Shown: positions 8,823 through 16,276 of the stretch, piece by piece
Numbering within the stretch: position 1 is the first letter of the stretch
Layout: each line of letters starts with the position of its first letter
From: Runella defluvii
GTDB taxonomy: Bacteria > Bacteroidota > Bacteroidia > Cytophagales > Spirosomataceae
Direction: 5' to 3'
Assembly (NCBI RefSeq): GCF_014195535.1
Contig: NZ_JACIBY010000005.1
Location: 521,513 to 585,512, forward strand
Length of the DNA stretch: 64,000 nt
The notes under the pieces: generated by a model
Seen by the model: only the letters and a program-made list of their open reading frames with translations
The model's database searches: none
What the model was told of the DNA's origin: nothing
Position numbers and translations under genes: made by a program

Positions 8823-10454
8823 TTAGCTTCCGTATTGGCGTTTACGATTCCATTGCCACACTAAGCCCACGACACCAATCAATACCAACGGGCCTAACAA
8901 GTTCAGCAGTTGCCACTGCGTACGCTCTTCTTTAAGACGCAGTTTATCCAACGGTCGCAGCGTTACTTGTTTGTTTCTTGCCGTAATTAATCCTTCCGAA
9001 TCAGCCAAGTAATCTACGGCGTACAACGCAAAATCACGGTTGGCAAACGTATTGCCAGAAAGTCGGTCGTAGCCTAACGGCAAAGGGGCATTGCGCTTGT
9101 AATCAATATCATTCACAATCAAATCACCATCAGATACTACAATGATTTGGGTCGGCTTGCTTTTTCCCAAAAACGATTTTGTACGTGGGTCGTTAGGCAA
9201 CAAACGGTTATTGTACAACGACGAAAACGAGCCTTCCAACAACACCGCAATGGGTTTTTCGCCTGCGTTGTACTCACGCGGGTCGGGTTGCTGACGCGCT
9301 TCGTTATAACCTACCAACACTGGCGCTTTACGTAGCTGTGTATAGCGCGAGGTCAGAAGCAATGGTGTTTTCTTGATACCATCCACCTGAATGGTGTCAA
9401 TACTACTGGGAAAACGGGTATAAAGGGCATCCAGATTACGGACAATCGGGTGTTTTCCAAAATTATTGATTAAAGGGAAAAAGCGCCACGGCATGGATTG
9501 AATCTGCGGTTTGTCGCCCATGTTACCCACGTTGAGGGGAATCATGGCACAACTCAAATCTTTGATTAAATTCTGGTTGATTCGGCACCCGTATTTGAAC
9601 AACAAATCATCGAGATTGACATCCAAAGGCTGCGCAAATGTCCCCTCCAAACTTACGCTATCAACGCGCGCACCGTCGGCAAACATCAGTAGTTTTCCTC
9701 CGCGCATGACAAACTGGTCGAGGCGGTATTTTTCATCTTCGCTAAAAGGGCTATCAGGTTTGGGAATTACCAATAAGTCACCTTTATCCCAATTGTCAGG
9801 GTTTTGAACGTCAAAATAAAGGTCATAATTCTGTTGAAGATTGGCCAAAAAATCCGAAAAACGCGGAGGGGGAACCTTGGTATGACCTACCAAAACCCCG
9901 ATTCGCTTGCGGTCTTTTTGCGCCAATCGACGTATCGCCGACGCCAACTCAAACTCTACGCCTTCGTACGATTGATTGAGTTGTTCTTCCGACGTAGCCG
10001 ACTTGTTTCCTTTTAACAGTTGGACGGGATATTCCTTGCCTTCATATACCAAAACAGCCCCTGGAAACACCAGGCGTTCGGTACGTTTTCCTTCTTCGTT
10101 GGCAAACAAATTGGTCGGAATCAATCCTTTACCAATGAGTTCTTCCTGAAGTTTGGGGTCAGTAGGTTCAATAAAGCGATAGGCCACATTGCCTCCGCCA
10201 TAATCAGCAAATGATTCTAGGGTTTCTTGAATGGCGCGTTCCAAACGTTCAAAACCCGCTGGAAAGTCGCCCGTCAGATAGACCTTAATCACCACTTGGT
10301 GATCCAAGTTTTGGAGAAGTTTTTTAGTAGCGTCCGAGATAGTGTAGCGTTTTTCTTGGGTCAAATCCCAACGAAAAAAAACAAATGCTGCGATGGCATT
10401 TATTCCGACTAAAATCCCAATAAAAAGAGCAATGCGTGCAAGGTTCGACTTCAT
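8823..10454 (-). CDS. gldG: Gliding-motility ABC transporter auxiliary protein GldG
   Basis: GldG works with GldA and GldF in an ABC complex required for gliding in some Bacteroidota. It belongs to the ABC-type uncharacterised transporter family and has no ATPase domain. I start at the ATG at 10454 (MKSNLARIALFIG), giving 543 residues; the longer frame adds only three residues from a TTG. There is an N-terminal membrane anchor (about 5-27), a long extracytoplasmic domain with the family-typical RYTISDATKKLLQNLDHQVVIKVYLTG-like region, and a C-terminal anchor near 520-537 (LLNLLGPLVLIGVVGLVW). gldF, commonly adjacent, is not beside it: the upstream neighbour is a class V aminotransferase and the downstream one is parE. 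Confidence 0.87.
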   Translation of the reverse strand: MKSNLARIALFIGILVGINAIAAFVFFRWDLTQEKRYTISDATKKLLQNLDHQVVIKVYLTGDFPAGFERLERAIQETLESFADYGGGNVAYRFIEPTDPKLQEELIGKGLIPTNLFANEEGKRTERLVFPGAVLVYEGKEYPVQLLKGNKSATSEEQLNQSYEGVEFELASAIRRLAQKDRKRIGVLVGHTKVPPPRFSDFLANLQQNYDLYFDVQNPDNWDKGDLLVIPKPDSPFSEDEKYRLDQFVMRGGKLLMFADGARVDSVSLEGTFAQPLDVNLDDLLFKYGCRINQNLIKDLSCAMIPLNVGNMGDKPQIQSMPWRFFPLINNFGKHPIVRNLDALYTRFPSSIDTIQVDGIKKTPLLLTSRYTQLRKAPVLVGYNEARQQPDPREYNAGEKPIAVLLEGSFSSLYNNRLLPNDPRTKSFLGKSKPTQIIVVSDGDLIVNDIDYKRNAPLPLGYDRLSGNTFANRDFALYAVDYLADSEGLITARNKQVTLRPLDKLRLKEERTQWQLLNLLGPLVLIGVVGLVWQWNRKRQYGS

Positions 10455-10471
10455 ACGTCCCAATTTTCGGC

Positions 10472-10479
10472 CAAAGATA
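10472..10479 (-). promoter_or_regulatory. Possible -7 box for gldG
   Basis: On the minus strand this reads TATCTTTG, a perfect TAnnTTTG box 17 bases ahead of the gldG ATG. No good TTG partner is seen at the usual 19-21 base spacing, so this is only half a promoter. Confidence 0.4.
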
Positions 10480-10545
10480 CACCAAAAACGAACAACGAAG
10501 CTTTATCGCATTTGCAGGGCGTTTTTTTGTTGTTACAAAACAAGA

Positions 10546-10685
10546 GTCAGACGATAAAACGGTAGTCAGACGATAGTCAGACTACTTCCCTCTGAGGATC
10601 GCCTACCTCTGCCGTCTGACTACCGACTATTGCCGCCGTCTGACTATCGACTACTGCCGCCGTCTGACTGTCGTCTGACGGCGGG
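10546..10685. repeat. Cluster of GTCTGAC / GTCAGAC short repeats
   Basis: In the gap between gldG and the class V aminotransferase, GTCAGAC occurs three times on the left (from 10546), and its complement GTCTGAC occurs repeatedly on the right, in units such as GCCGTCTGACTA followed by CGACTA and TGCCGCC. The two halves can pair to give a long imperfect hairpin (for example CGATAGTCAGAC with GTCTGACTATCG). Units are about 25-27 bases, without unique spacers, and flank no cas genes. Confidence 0.7.
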
Positions 10686-10694
10686 TTCGGCGGG

Positions 10695-11780
10695 TTAATT
10701 CTCTAGTTTTTTCAATTCTTCAATCAGCAATTCCACTTGCTCAAGCGACACCGCTGGGAAGTTGGCAATGCGAATTTGGCTATCTTTGAAAGGCCCGTAG
10801 CCACTTCCAACCACCATATTAGCTTTTTTCACCTCCGCAATTACCTCCGCCGATAACTTGCTGGTATTGGCCACCACAACCGTCCGAGAACGGTGTCTTT
10901 CCTCAGCTACCGCTGGGCTAAACACATTGCTTGTCTCTACGTATTTAGTAAGAACTTTGTATTTTTCTTCGGTCTGCTTACGAACAACATCCGCTCCGAT
11001 GGCATTGAGGTCTTCGGCGATTTTACCCAACAGATAAATGCCTAATACGTTGGGCGTAGCAGGGGTTTCGTAGGTTTTAAAATTTTTCCAAAGCGAAGGC
11101 AGGTTATGGTGTGCTCCAATCGTGATGTCATCGTACTTATTCAACCGCTCCGACTTGGTAAGACATTTGTCGTTGGCAATCCATACCCCTAGCCCCGCAG
11201 GCAAGCCAAAGGCTTTTTGTACCGAGAAGAAGGCTGTATCAATCACTCCAAAGTCTAATTCGGGATAAGGCGCCGACGAAACCATGTCAACCGCAATCAA
11301 TTTCTTAGAATTGCTCCGCTTCAATTTATGAATGTCTGGTTCGCGCATCTGAACACCCGAACTGGTTTCGTTTTGAGTTACACAAATAACTTCTGCATAC
11401 TCAGGAACTTCTACTTCGCCGTAGTCAAACCCCTCACCAAACGGTTTTTCTTGTTTGTGAGCAAATTTGCGCAAGGAAACTCCATACTCGTAGAATTTCT
11501 TGGAAAACGAGCCATTGACCAAGTGAAAACTTTCGTGCTCTACGCAATTAAGCAATATCCGCTCCCATACTTCCGACGCCGAGCCCGTAAAAAAAATCGC
11601 ATGCGATTCGGGAATGTTCATCAATGTACGAAGTTGCTCGACCGTGAACTTGTAAATGTCTCTGAATTTCTGGCTTCGGTGCGAAATGGAGCCAAGTTGG
11701 TTTTCGACAGCCGTACGTAAATGTTGCTCGAAGGTAGGATACATCTCTGCGGGTCCTGCCGTAAAATACACTTGTTTCAT
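10695..11780 (-). CDS. PLP-dependent aminotransferase, class V (SerC-like phosphoserine/alanine-glyoxylate type)
   Basis: From the ATG at 11780 the protein is 361 residues and begins MKQVYFTAGPAEMYPTFEQH, the typical start of class V fold-type I aminotransferases such as phosphoserine aminotransferase. The longer open frame adds 30 poorly fitting residues and would start inside the upstream nth gene. The PLP lysine is K189 (FFSVQKAFGLPAG) and the ring-stacking aspartate is D165 (IAVDMVSSAP). A serine-synthesis role (3-phosphohydroxypyruvate to phosphoserine) is likely but not proven, because no serA is adjacent here. It lies 55 bases downstream of nth on the same strand and may be cotranscribed or use the TATTTTTG box at 11814-11821. 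Confidence 0.75.
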   Translation of the reverse strand: MKQVYFTAGPAEMYPTFEQHLRTAVENQLGSISHRSQKFRDIYKFTVEQLRTLMNIPESHAIFFTGSASEVWERILLNCVEHESFHLVNGSFSKKFYEYGVSLRKFAHKQEKPFGEGFDYGEVEVPEYAEVICVTQNETSSGVQMREPDIHKLKRSNSKKLIAVDMVSSAPYPELDFGVIDTAFFSVQKAFGLPAGLGVWIANDKCLTKSERLNKYDDITIGAHHNLPSLWKNFKTYETPATPNVLGIYLLGKIAEDLNAIGADVVRKQTEEKYKVLTKYVETSNVFSPAVAEERHRSRTVVVANTSKLSAEVIAEVKKANMVVGSGYGPFKDSQIRIANFPAVSLEQVELLIEELKKLEN

Positions 11781-11835
11781 CGGTAAGTAGGTGGTCAAAA
11801 TGAAAGTAGGCCACAAAAATACGCTAAATTGCTGA

Positions 11836-12495
11836 CTACTTCGGACTATTTTTCTTCTGTTGGCTTTCAAAATACTTGCACAAATGCGTCAAATCGCATT
11901 TGTCGCACTGCGGAGTTCGGGCAAGACACACGTAGCGTCCGTGCAAAATGAGCCAATGGTGCGCCACAGGAATCACCGAATCAGGAATGTATTTGATGAG
12001 TTCTTTCTCAACAGCCAGCGGAGTTGTCGCTGTTTTAGGAACCAAGCCCAGTCGATGCGATACCCGAAAAACGTGCGTATCAACGGCCATGGCTGGTTGG
12101 TTATAAATAACGGAAGCAATCACATTGGCCGTTTTTCGGCCTACCCCTGGCATTTGCTGAAGTTCTTCGATGGAACTTGGCACTTCCCCGCCAAACTTAT
12201 CTAACAGCATTCGCGCCATTCCTACCAAATGCTTGGCTTTGTTGTTGGGATACGAAATGCTCCGAATATATTGGAAAACCTCATCAGAGGTGCTGTCGGC
12301 CAATGCTTGCGGGTCAGGATAACGCTCAAACAAGGCTGGCGTCACCATGTTCACCCGCTTGTCGGTACACTGTGCCGACATAATAACCGCCACCAGCAAT
12401 TCGTACGGATTGGTGTAGTGCAATTCGGTTTCGGCTTGTGGGAATTTTTGAGAGAAATGCGCAATTAACTGGCGGTAACGTTCTTTTTTTAACAT
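11836..12495 (-). CDS. nth: Endonuclease III
   Basis: Base-excision-repair glycosylase/AP lyase that removes oxidised pyrimidines. Starting at the ATG at 12495 (MLKKERYRQLIAHF) gives 219 residues, close to the E. coli protein. It has the helix-hairpin-helix LQQMPGVGRKTANV with catalytic K121, the catalytic aspartate D139 (VDTHVFRVSHRLG), and the 4Fe-4S ligands C190-x6-C197-x2-C200-x5-C206. Those positions line up with K120, D138 and the C187-C203 cluster of E. coli Nth. The frame extends 20 residues further upstream, but that extension is unlike the family. The TATCTTTG box at 12553-12560 is a likely promoter element. Confidence 0.95.
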   Translation of the reverse strand: MLKKERYRQLIAHFSQKFPQAETELHYTNPYELLVAVIMSAQCTDKRVNMVTPALFERYPDPQALADSTSDEVFQYIRSISYPNNKAKHLVGMARMLLDKFGGEVPSSIEELQQMPGVGRKTANVIASVIYNQPAMAVDTHVFRVSHRLGLVPKTATTPLAVEKELIKYIPDSVIPVAHHWLILHGRYVCLARTPQCDKCDLTHLCKYFESQQKKNSPK

Positions 12496-12552
12496 ATACA
12501 AGTGCTGTCGCACGGTTATCCGTTGGTGTTTGTATGTTTCCAAAACAGTCCC

Positions 12553-12560
12553 CAAAGATA
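12553..12560 (-). promoter_or_regulatory. Possible -7 box for nth
   Basis: Minus strand reads TATCTTTG (TAnnTTTG). It is about 58 bases before the chosen ATG and supports the shorter nth start. No clear TTG lies at normal spacing. Confidence 0.4.
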
Positions 12561-12607
12561 CTTTTTTCCCTCAATATGGGTGATGTCGTTGATGGATAAG
12601 ATTTGGC

Positions 12608-12615
12608 TATCTTTG
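12608..12615 (+). promoter_or_regulatory. Possible -7 box for the DPP IV gene
   Basis: TATCTTTG on the plus strand, 36 bases ahead of the ATG at 12652, with a TTG at 12589-12591 (spacing 16, somewhat short). It supports the ATG at 12652 over the longer frame from 12502, which would start upstream of this promoter. Confidence 0.45.
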
Positions 12616-12651
12616 TCGAGTTTTATCCGTTTACCTATTCATCAATCGTAC

Positions 12652-14907
12652 ATGAGAAAAACCACTATTTCCCTTAAAAACTGGGGTGTTTCATTGGCTT
12701 TTTTACTCGCCACCCTAGCAAGCCCATCGCAGGCACAAAAGAAAACCCTCGCCCTCAACGACATTTACGGCCCACAAGGCTCTGTTTTTACCCCTCGCAC
12801 GGTCACGGGTGTCAATTGGATGCAAGCAGGAGGATTCTATACCGCTCAACAAGCGGGCAAAGTGGTCAAATACAGCATTGCCACGGGCGAAGCCGTCGAA
12901 ACGTTGTTTGACCAAACGGCTGTTAAAGTCGAAGGTACGAACCAAAGTATCCAGTTTGATAGCTATGAGTTGAGCGCCAACGAACAAAAACTGGTGCTTA
13001 CCACGGGCATTGAGCGTATCTATCGCCGCTCATTCAAGGCCGATTTTTACGTCTATGACCTGCAAACCAAAAAACTGGTTCAGCTTTCAAAAAACGGCAA
13101 GCAAATGCTTGCTACGCTGTCGCCTGATGGCTCTAAAGTAGCGTTTGTGCGCGACAATAACCTATTCATCACCGACCTAGCCACCATGAACGAGCGCGCC
13201 ATTACGACCGATGGCCGCCGCAACGAAATCATCAATGGGGCCTGCGATTGGGTCTATGAAGAAGAATTTAGCTTTGCCAAAGCCTTCGAATGGTCGCCCG
13301 ATGGTACTAAGCTTGCTTACTATCGTTTCGATGAAAGCCGCGTTCCTGAATACAACATGCAAATTTGGGGTGATTTGTACCCCAAAGATTACCGCTATAA
13401 ATATCCAAAGGCGGGAGAGGCAAATTCTGTGGTGCAAATTTGGGTACATCATTTGGCTACTAACCAAAAAGCCAAAATCGACGTTGGCCCCGAAGCCGAC
13501 CAGTACATTGCCCGCATCAAGTGGACACAAAACGCCAATGTGTTGTCGCTCAAGCGCATGAATCGCCTTCAAAACCGCTTGGATATTTTGCACGCCGATG
13601 CCACCACGGGGCAGTCGCAAACTGTGTGGAGTGAAGAAAGCAAAACCTACGTGGACTTGGAATTTACTGACGACCTCACCTATTTGGCCGACGGCAAATC
13701 GTTTATTCAAACTTCGGAGCGTAGCGGGTACAAGCACTTGTATTTGTACGACATCAATGGCACGCTGGTCAAACAATTGACTTCGGGCAACTGGGAAGTA
13801 ACTGACGTTGTGGGAATTGACGAGAAAAAACAAGTGATTTATTTTACTTCGTCGATGGTGTCGCCCATGGAGCGCCATTTGTACAGTTTGAGTTTTGCGA
13901 CGCCTGTGGCCAAAAAATCAAAGAAAGCCGCGCCAGTGGTTGCGCCCCAGCCCGTCAAACTCACCGAAAAAGCGGGCAATAACGCCATCAACATGAGTCC
14001 TGATTGTAGCTACTACTTGGTATATAATCAATCGGCACAAGAGCCTCTGACGGTGAGTTTACACCAAAGCACCGCCACCCAAGCCGTGCGAGTACTCGAA
14101 AATAACCAAAAACTCCGCGAACGTTTGGCTGAGTACGACCTTCCCACCCAAAACTTTTTCAAGTTTACCACCACCCAAGGTACTGAGCTAAATGGTTGGA
14201 TGATTAAGCCGTTGAACTTCGATGCTGCTAAAAAATACCCCGTGCTGATGTACGTATATGGCGGACCAGGCTCGCAGACAGTCACCGATACGTGGACTAA
14301 TGCCCTCATCGGCTGGTTTAAAGTACTGGCGACCAAAGGCTACCTAATTGTGTCGGTGGACGGGCGCGGAACGGGCGCACGCGGGAACGCCTTCCGTACG
14401 TGCACGTACGCCCAACTTGGAAAACTAGAAACGGAAGACCAAATCGAAGGGGCGAAATACCTGGCGACCCTCCCGTATGTGGACGCGAGCCGCATCGGGA
14501 TTCACGGCCACAGCTACGGTGGCTACATGACCTCGCTCTGCATGACCATTGGGGCCAATTATTTCAAAGCGGGAATTGCGGGCGCACCCGTCACGACTTG
14601 GCGCTACTACGATACCATCTATACCGAACGCTACCTCAAACGCCCCCAAGACAACGCTGCTGGCTACGACGACAACTCGCCAATTCAGCACGCGGATAAG
14701 CTCAAGGGTAAGTTTTTCCTCATTCACGGCACAGGCGACGACAACGTGCATTTCCAGAACTCCGTTGATTTTGTCAACGCCCTCATCAAAGCAGGAAAGC
14801 AGTTTGATTCGTTTTATTATCCCAACCGCAACCACGGCATAGGCGGCGGAAATACCCTCATTCACCGCTACCAAATGATGACCGATTGGGTATTGAAGAA
14901 TTTGTAA
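12652..14907 (+). CDS. Dipeptidyl peptidase IV (S9B serine peptidase), exported
   Basis: Removes X-Pro dipeptides from peptide N-termini, probably in the periplasm. It is 751 residues from the ATG at 12652, opening with a signal peptide (RKTTISLKNWGVSLAFLLA, cut near SQAQ). The N-terminal half is the DPPIV beta-propeller, including the YEEEFSFAKAFEWSPDG segment with the Glu pair that holds the substrate amino terminus. The C-terminal alpha/beta-hydrolase carries the triad S621 (GHSYGGY), D696 (GTGDDNVHF) and H728 (NRNHGI). The open frame runs back to 12502, but those 50 extra residues are not family-like and would overlap nth's upstream region. A strong terminator begins right after the stop codon. 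Confidence 0.93.
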   Translation: MRKTTISLKNWGVSLAFLLATLASPSQAQKKTLALNDIYGPQGSVFTPRTVTGVNWMQAGGFYTAQQAGKVVKYSIATGEAVETLFDQTAVKVEGTNQSIQFDSYELSANEQKLVLTTGIERIYRRSFKADFYVYDLQTKKLVQLSKNGKQMLATLSPDGSKVAFVRDNNLFITDLATMNERAITTDGRRNEIINGACDWVYEEEFSFAKAFEWSPDGTKLAYYRFDESRVPEYNMQIWGDLYPKDYRYKYPKAGEANSVVQIWVHHLATNQKAKIDVGPEADQYIARIKWTQNANVLSLKRMNRLQNRLDILHADATTGQSQTVWSEESKTYVDLEFTDDLTYLADGKSFIQTSERSGYKHLYLYDINGTLVKQLTSGNWEVTDVVGIDEKKQVIYFTSSMVSPMERHLYSLSFATPVAKKSKKAAPVVAPQPVKLTEKAGNNAINMSPDCSYYLVYNQSAQEPLTVSLHQSTATQAVRVLENNQKLRERLAEYDLPTQNFFKFTTTQGTELNGWMIKPLNFDAAKKYPVLMYVYGGPGSQTVTDTWTNALIGWFKVLATKGYLIVSVDGRGTGARGNAFRTCTYAQLGKLETEDQIEGAKYLATLPYVDASRIGIHGHSYGGYMTSLCMTIGANYFKAGIAGAPVTTWRYYDTIYTERYLKRPQDNAAGYDDNSPIQHADKLKGKFFLIHGTGDDNVHFQNSVDFVNALIKAGKQFDSFYYPNRNHGIGGGNTLIHRYQMMTDWVLKNL

Positions 14908-14965
14908 AAACACAATTGGCCGATAATGCAAGCTAATACCTACGCATTATCGGCCAATTGTGTTT
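14908..14965 (+). terminator. Terminator of the DPP IV gene
   Basis: Perfect 22-base inverted repeat (14908-14929 with 14944-14965; arms contain acaattggccgataatgc) with a 14-base loop. It starts directly after the stop codon and ends in a run of T. Confidence 0.85.
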
Positions 14966-15270
14966 TAATCCCCACCTCCTATAGTTGTATTTTTCCAACA
15001 ACCCCTTCTTCTCCTTATTTTATCAAATATACTTATACACTATACCAATAGTATATAAATAGTACTTCTCTTCATTTTTACCTCTCCGTGAAACATTTGA
15101 TAAAATGCAATTCTGTGTAGATTTCACGGGCAAAAAAGTAGGTTTCACGGTTTTTTGCCAAAAAACTAAGGTTGCAATTTGGTTTTTACGTGATTTTCTA
15201 TTGAAATTCATCATACCAATGTGGTTGATTGTCTCTAACCTCTAATTGTACTTTTTAAACAAACAGAAAA
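14966..15270. other. 305-base gap upstream of the 58-aa membrane protein
   Basis: AT-rich, no supported gene except the short ORF that follows it. It has a dyad CCGTGAAA (about 15086) with TTTCACGG (about 15123), and TTTCACGG recurs shortly after, so three copies of one 8-mer occur in about 70 bases. They might be a regulator-binding site; nothing more can be said. Confidence 0.5.
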
Positions 15271-15447
15271 ATGCCTACTACATTCAAATTGCTTTTAATC
15301 GGTATAATGCTTGTTTTAGCGGGTTGTTATTTCTTCATCTCAGGCACAGCCGATATACTTGGCAGGGTTCTGCTGAGTATGGGAATATTTATTGAAATGG
15401 GTGCTGTTTTTTATGCTATAGCGCCCCAAAAATGGTTTTCTAAATAG
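15271..15447 (+). CDS. Small two-helix membrane protein, 58 aa, unknown function
   Basis: Short open frame found by reading the gap. It begins MPTTFKLLLIGIMLVLAGCY and ends FYAIAPQKWFSK. It has two hydrophobic segments, about residues 5-24 and 32-51, with charged ends and Gly residues in the helices. The ATG follows an A-rich run (aaacagaaaa), common before Bacteroidota starts. The end overlaps the 3' end of the converging YigZ-family gene by 8 bases. A Cys at residue 19 gives a loose lipobox-like LAGC, but the second helix makes a two-pass membrane protein more likely. I do not recognise the family. Confidence 0.6.
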   Translation: MPTTFKLLLIGIMLVLAGCYFFISGTADILGRVLLSMGIFIEMGAVFYAIAPQKWFSK

Positions 15448-16054
15448 TCCTTTCAAACTCCAAGCGTAACGAGTCGATTTTTTCTAGTTTGCCAAGCACT
15501 TGGTTCAGCATCGTTTTTCGGATTTCGAGTTGGAGGCTACATTCGTTGTCAAATTGCTGGTGTTGGGGCACTAGGTCAAACGCCTTGATGACTTTCATGA
15601 CATCGTTCATTTGCTCATAAGGATAAACCAAGGTATAAACATCACGGACGTGCAATGTCACCACCCTTGCTATTTTTAGGGCTTCGTCGGTGGCGACTTT
15701 GTAGGCATTGATAAGACCAGGGACGCCCAGCAGGGTTCCCCCAAAATACCGCACCACTACGACCAATACGTTGGTGAGATCGTGGGCATAAATGGTGTTC
15801 AAAATCGGTTTTCCCGCCGACCCCGAAGGCTCGCCGTCGTCGTTGGCGCGGAATTGGGTACGGTCCAGCCCCAATCGGTAGGCGTAGCAATGATGAACTG
15901 CCTTGGGATGCAGTTCGTACAGCTCATTTAGGTGACCTTTGGCGTCGTCTTCGGTCTTGATGGGGTATGCGTAGGCCAAAAATTTGCTACCTCGGTCGCG
16001 AAAAAAACCTTCCGACGGGGCATCAATGGTTTTATAACTATCGTCAAATAACAT
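15440..16054 (-). CDS. YigZ/IMPACT (UPF0029) family protein
   Basis: 204 residues, the normal length for bacterial YigZ. The IMPACT N-terminal domain is recognisable: GFFRDRGSKFLAYAYPI, HPKAVHHCYAYRLG, DDGEPSGSAGKPIL and VVVVRYFGGTLLGVPGLINAY. The C-terminal part (about 135-204) is the DUF1949 domain. In E. coli the family is non-essential and its biochemical role is unsettled, though a link to translation regulation has been proposed from the eukaryotic IMPACT homologue. It converges on the 58-aa gene. A TACTTTTG box on the minus strand at 16111-16118 could be its -7 element. Confidence 0.9.
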   Translation of the reverse strand: MLFDDSYKTIDAPSEGFFRDRGSKFLAYAYPIKTEDDAKGHLNELYELHPKAVHHCYAYRLGLDRTQFRANDDGEPSGSAGKPILNTIYAHDLTNVLVVVVRYFGGTLLGVPGLINAYKVATDEALKIARVVTLHVRDVYTLVYPYEQMNDVMKVIKAFDLVPQHQQFDNECSLQLEIRKTMLNQVLGKLEKIDSLRLEFERTI

Positions 16055-16110
16055 TTTAGGAATATTTCTTTTTAGAAAATAACGAACACAATCGTTCTTG
16101 TTAAAATAGT

Positions 16111-16118
16111 CAAAAGTA
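16111..16118 (-). promoter_or_regulatory. Possible -7 box for the YigZ-family gene
   Basis: Minus strand reads TACTTTTG (TAnnTTTG), 57 bases before the ATG at 16054. The nearest TTG lies at only 15 bases spacing, shorter than usual. Confidence 0.35.
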
Positions 16119-16134
16119 GTACAATCATGATTAC

Positions 16135-16167
16135 AAACCTTACAGGTTAAACAAACCTACAAGGTTT
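16135..16167. repeat. Twin AAACCT..AGGTTT short palindromes
   Basis: Two adjacent small palindromes, aaaccttacaggtt (16135-16148) and aaacctacaaggttt (16153-16167), lie between the YigZ gene and the M16 peptidase gene. They can also pair with each other. The motif looks like a short intergenic repeat; copy number elsewhere is unknown. Confidence 0.5.
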
Positions 16168-16276
16168 TGATTAGCTAAACCTCGTTTCAGACCGTTTATC
16201 ACAATAATTTATGAACACTTCCGTAAATAAGTTGTTTTACCTCCAAATCAATCTCTCCAATAGACTTCAAACATCT

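Noticed and set aside
10546..10685. Repeat cluster as a CRISPR array
   Set aside because: Units are short and appear in both orientations without spacers of constant size.
13177..13878. Long minus-strand open frame (233 aa)
   Set aside because: Shadow of the DPP IV propeller region in another frame.
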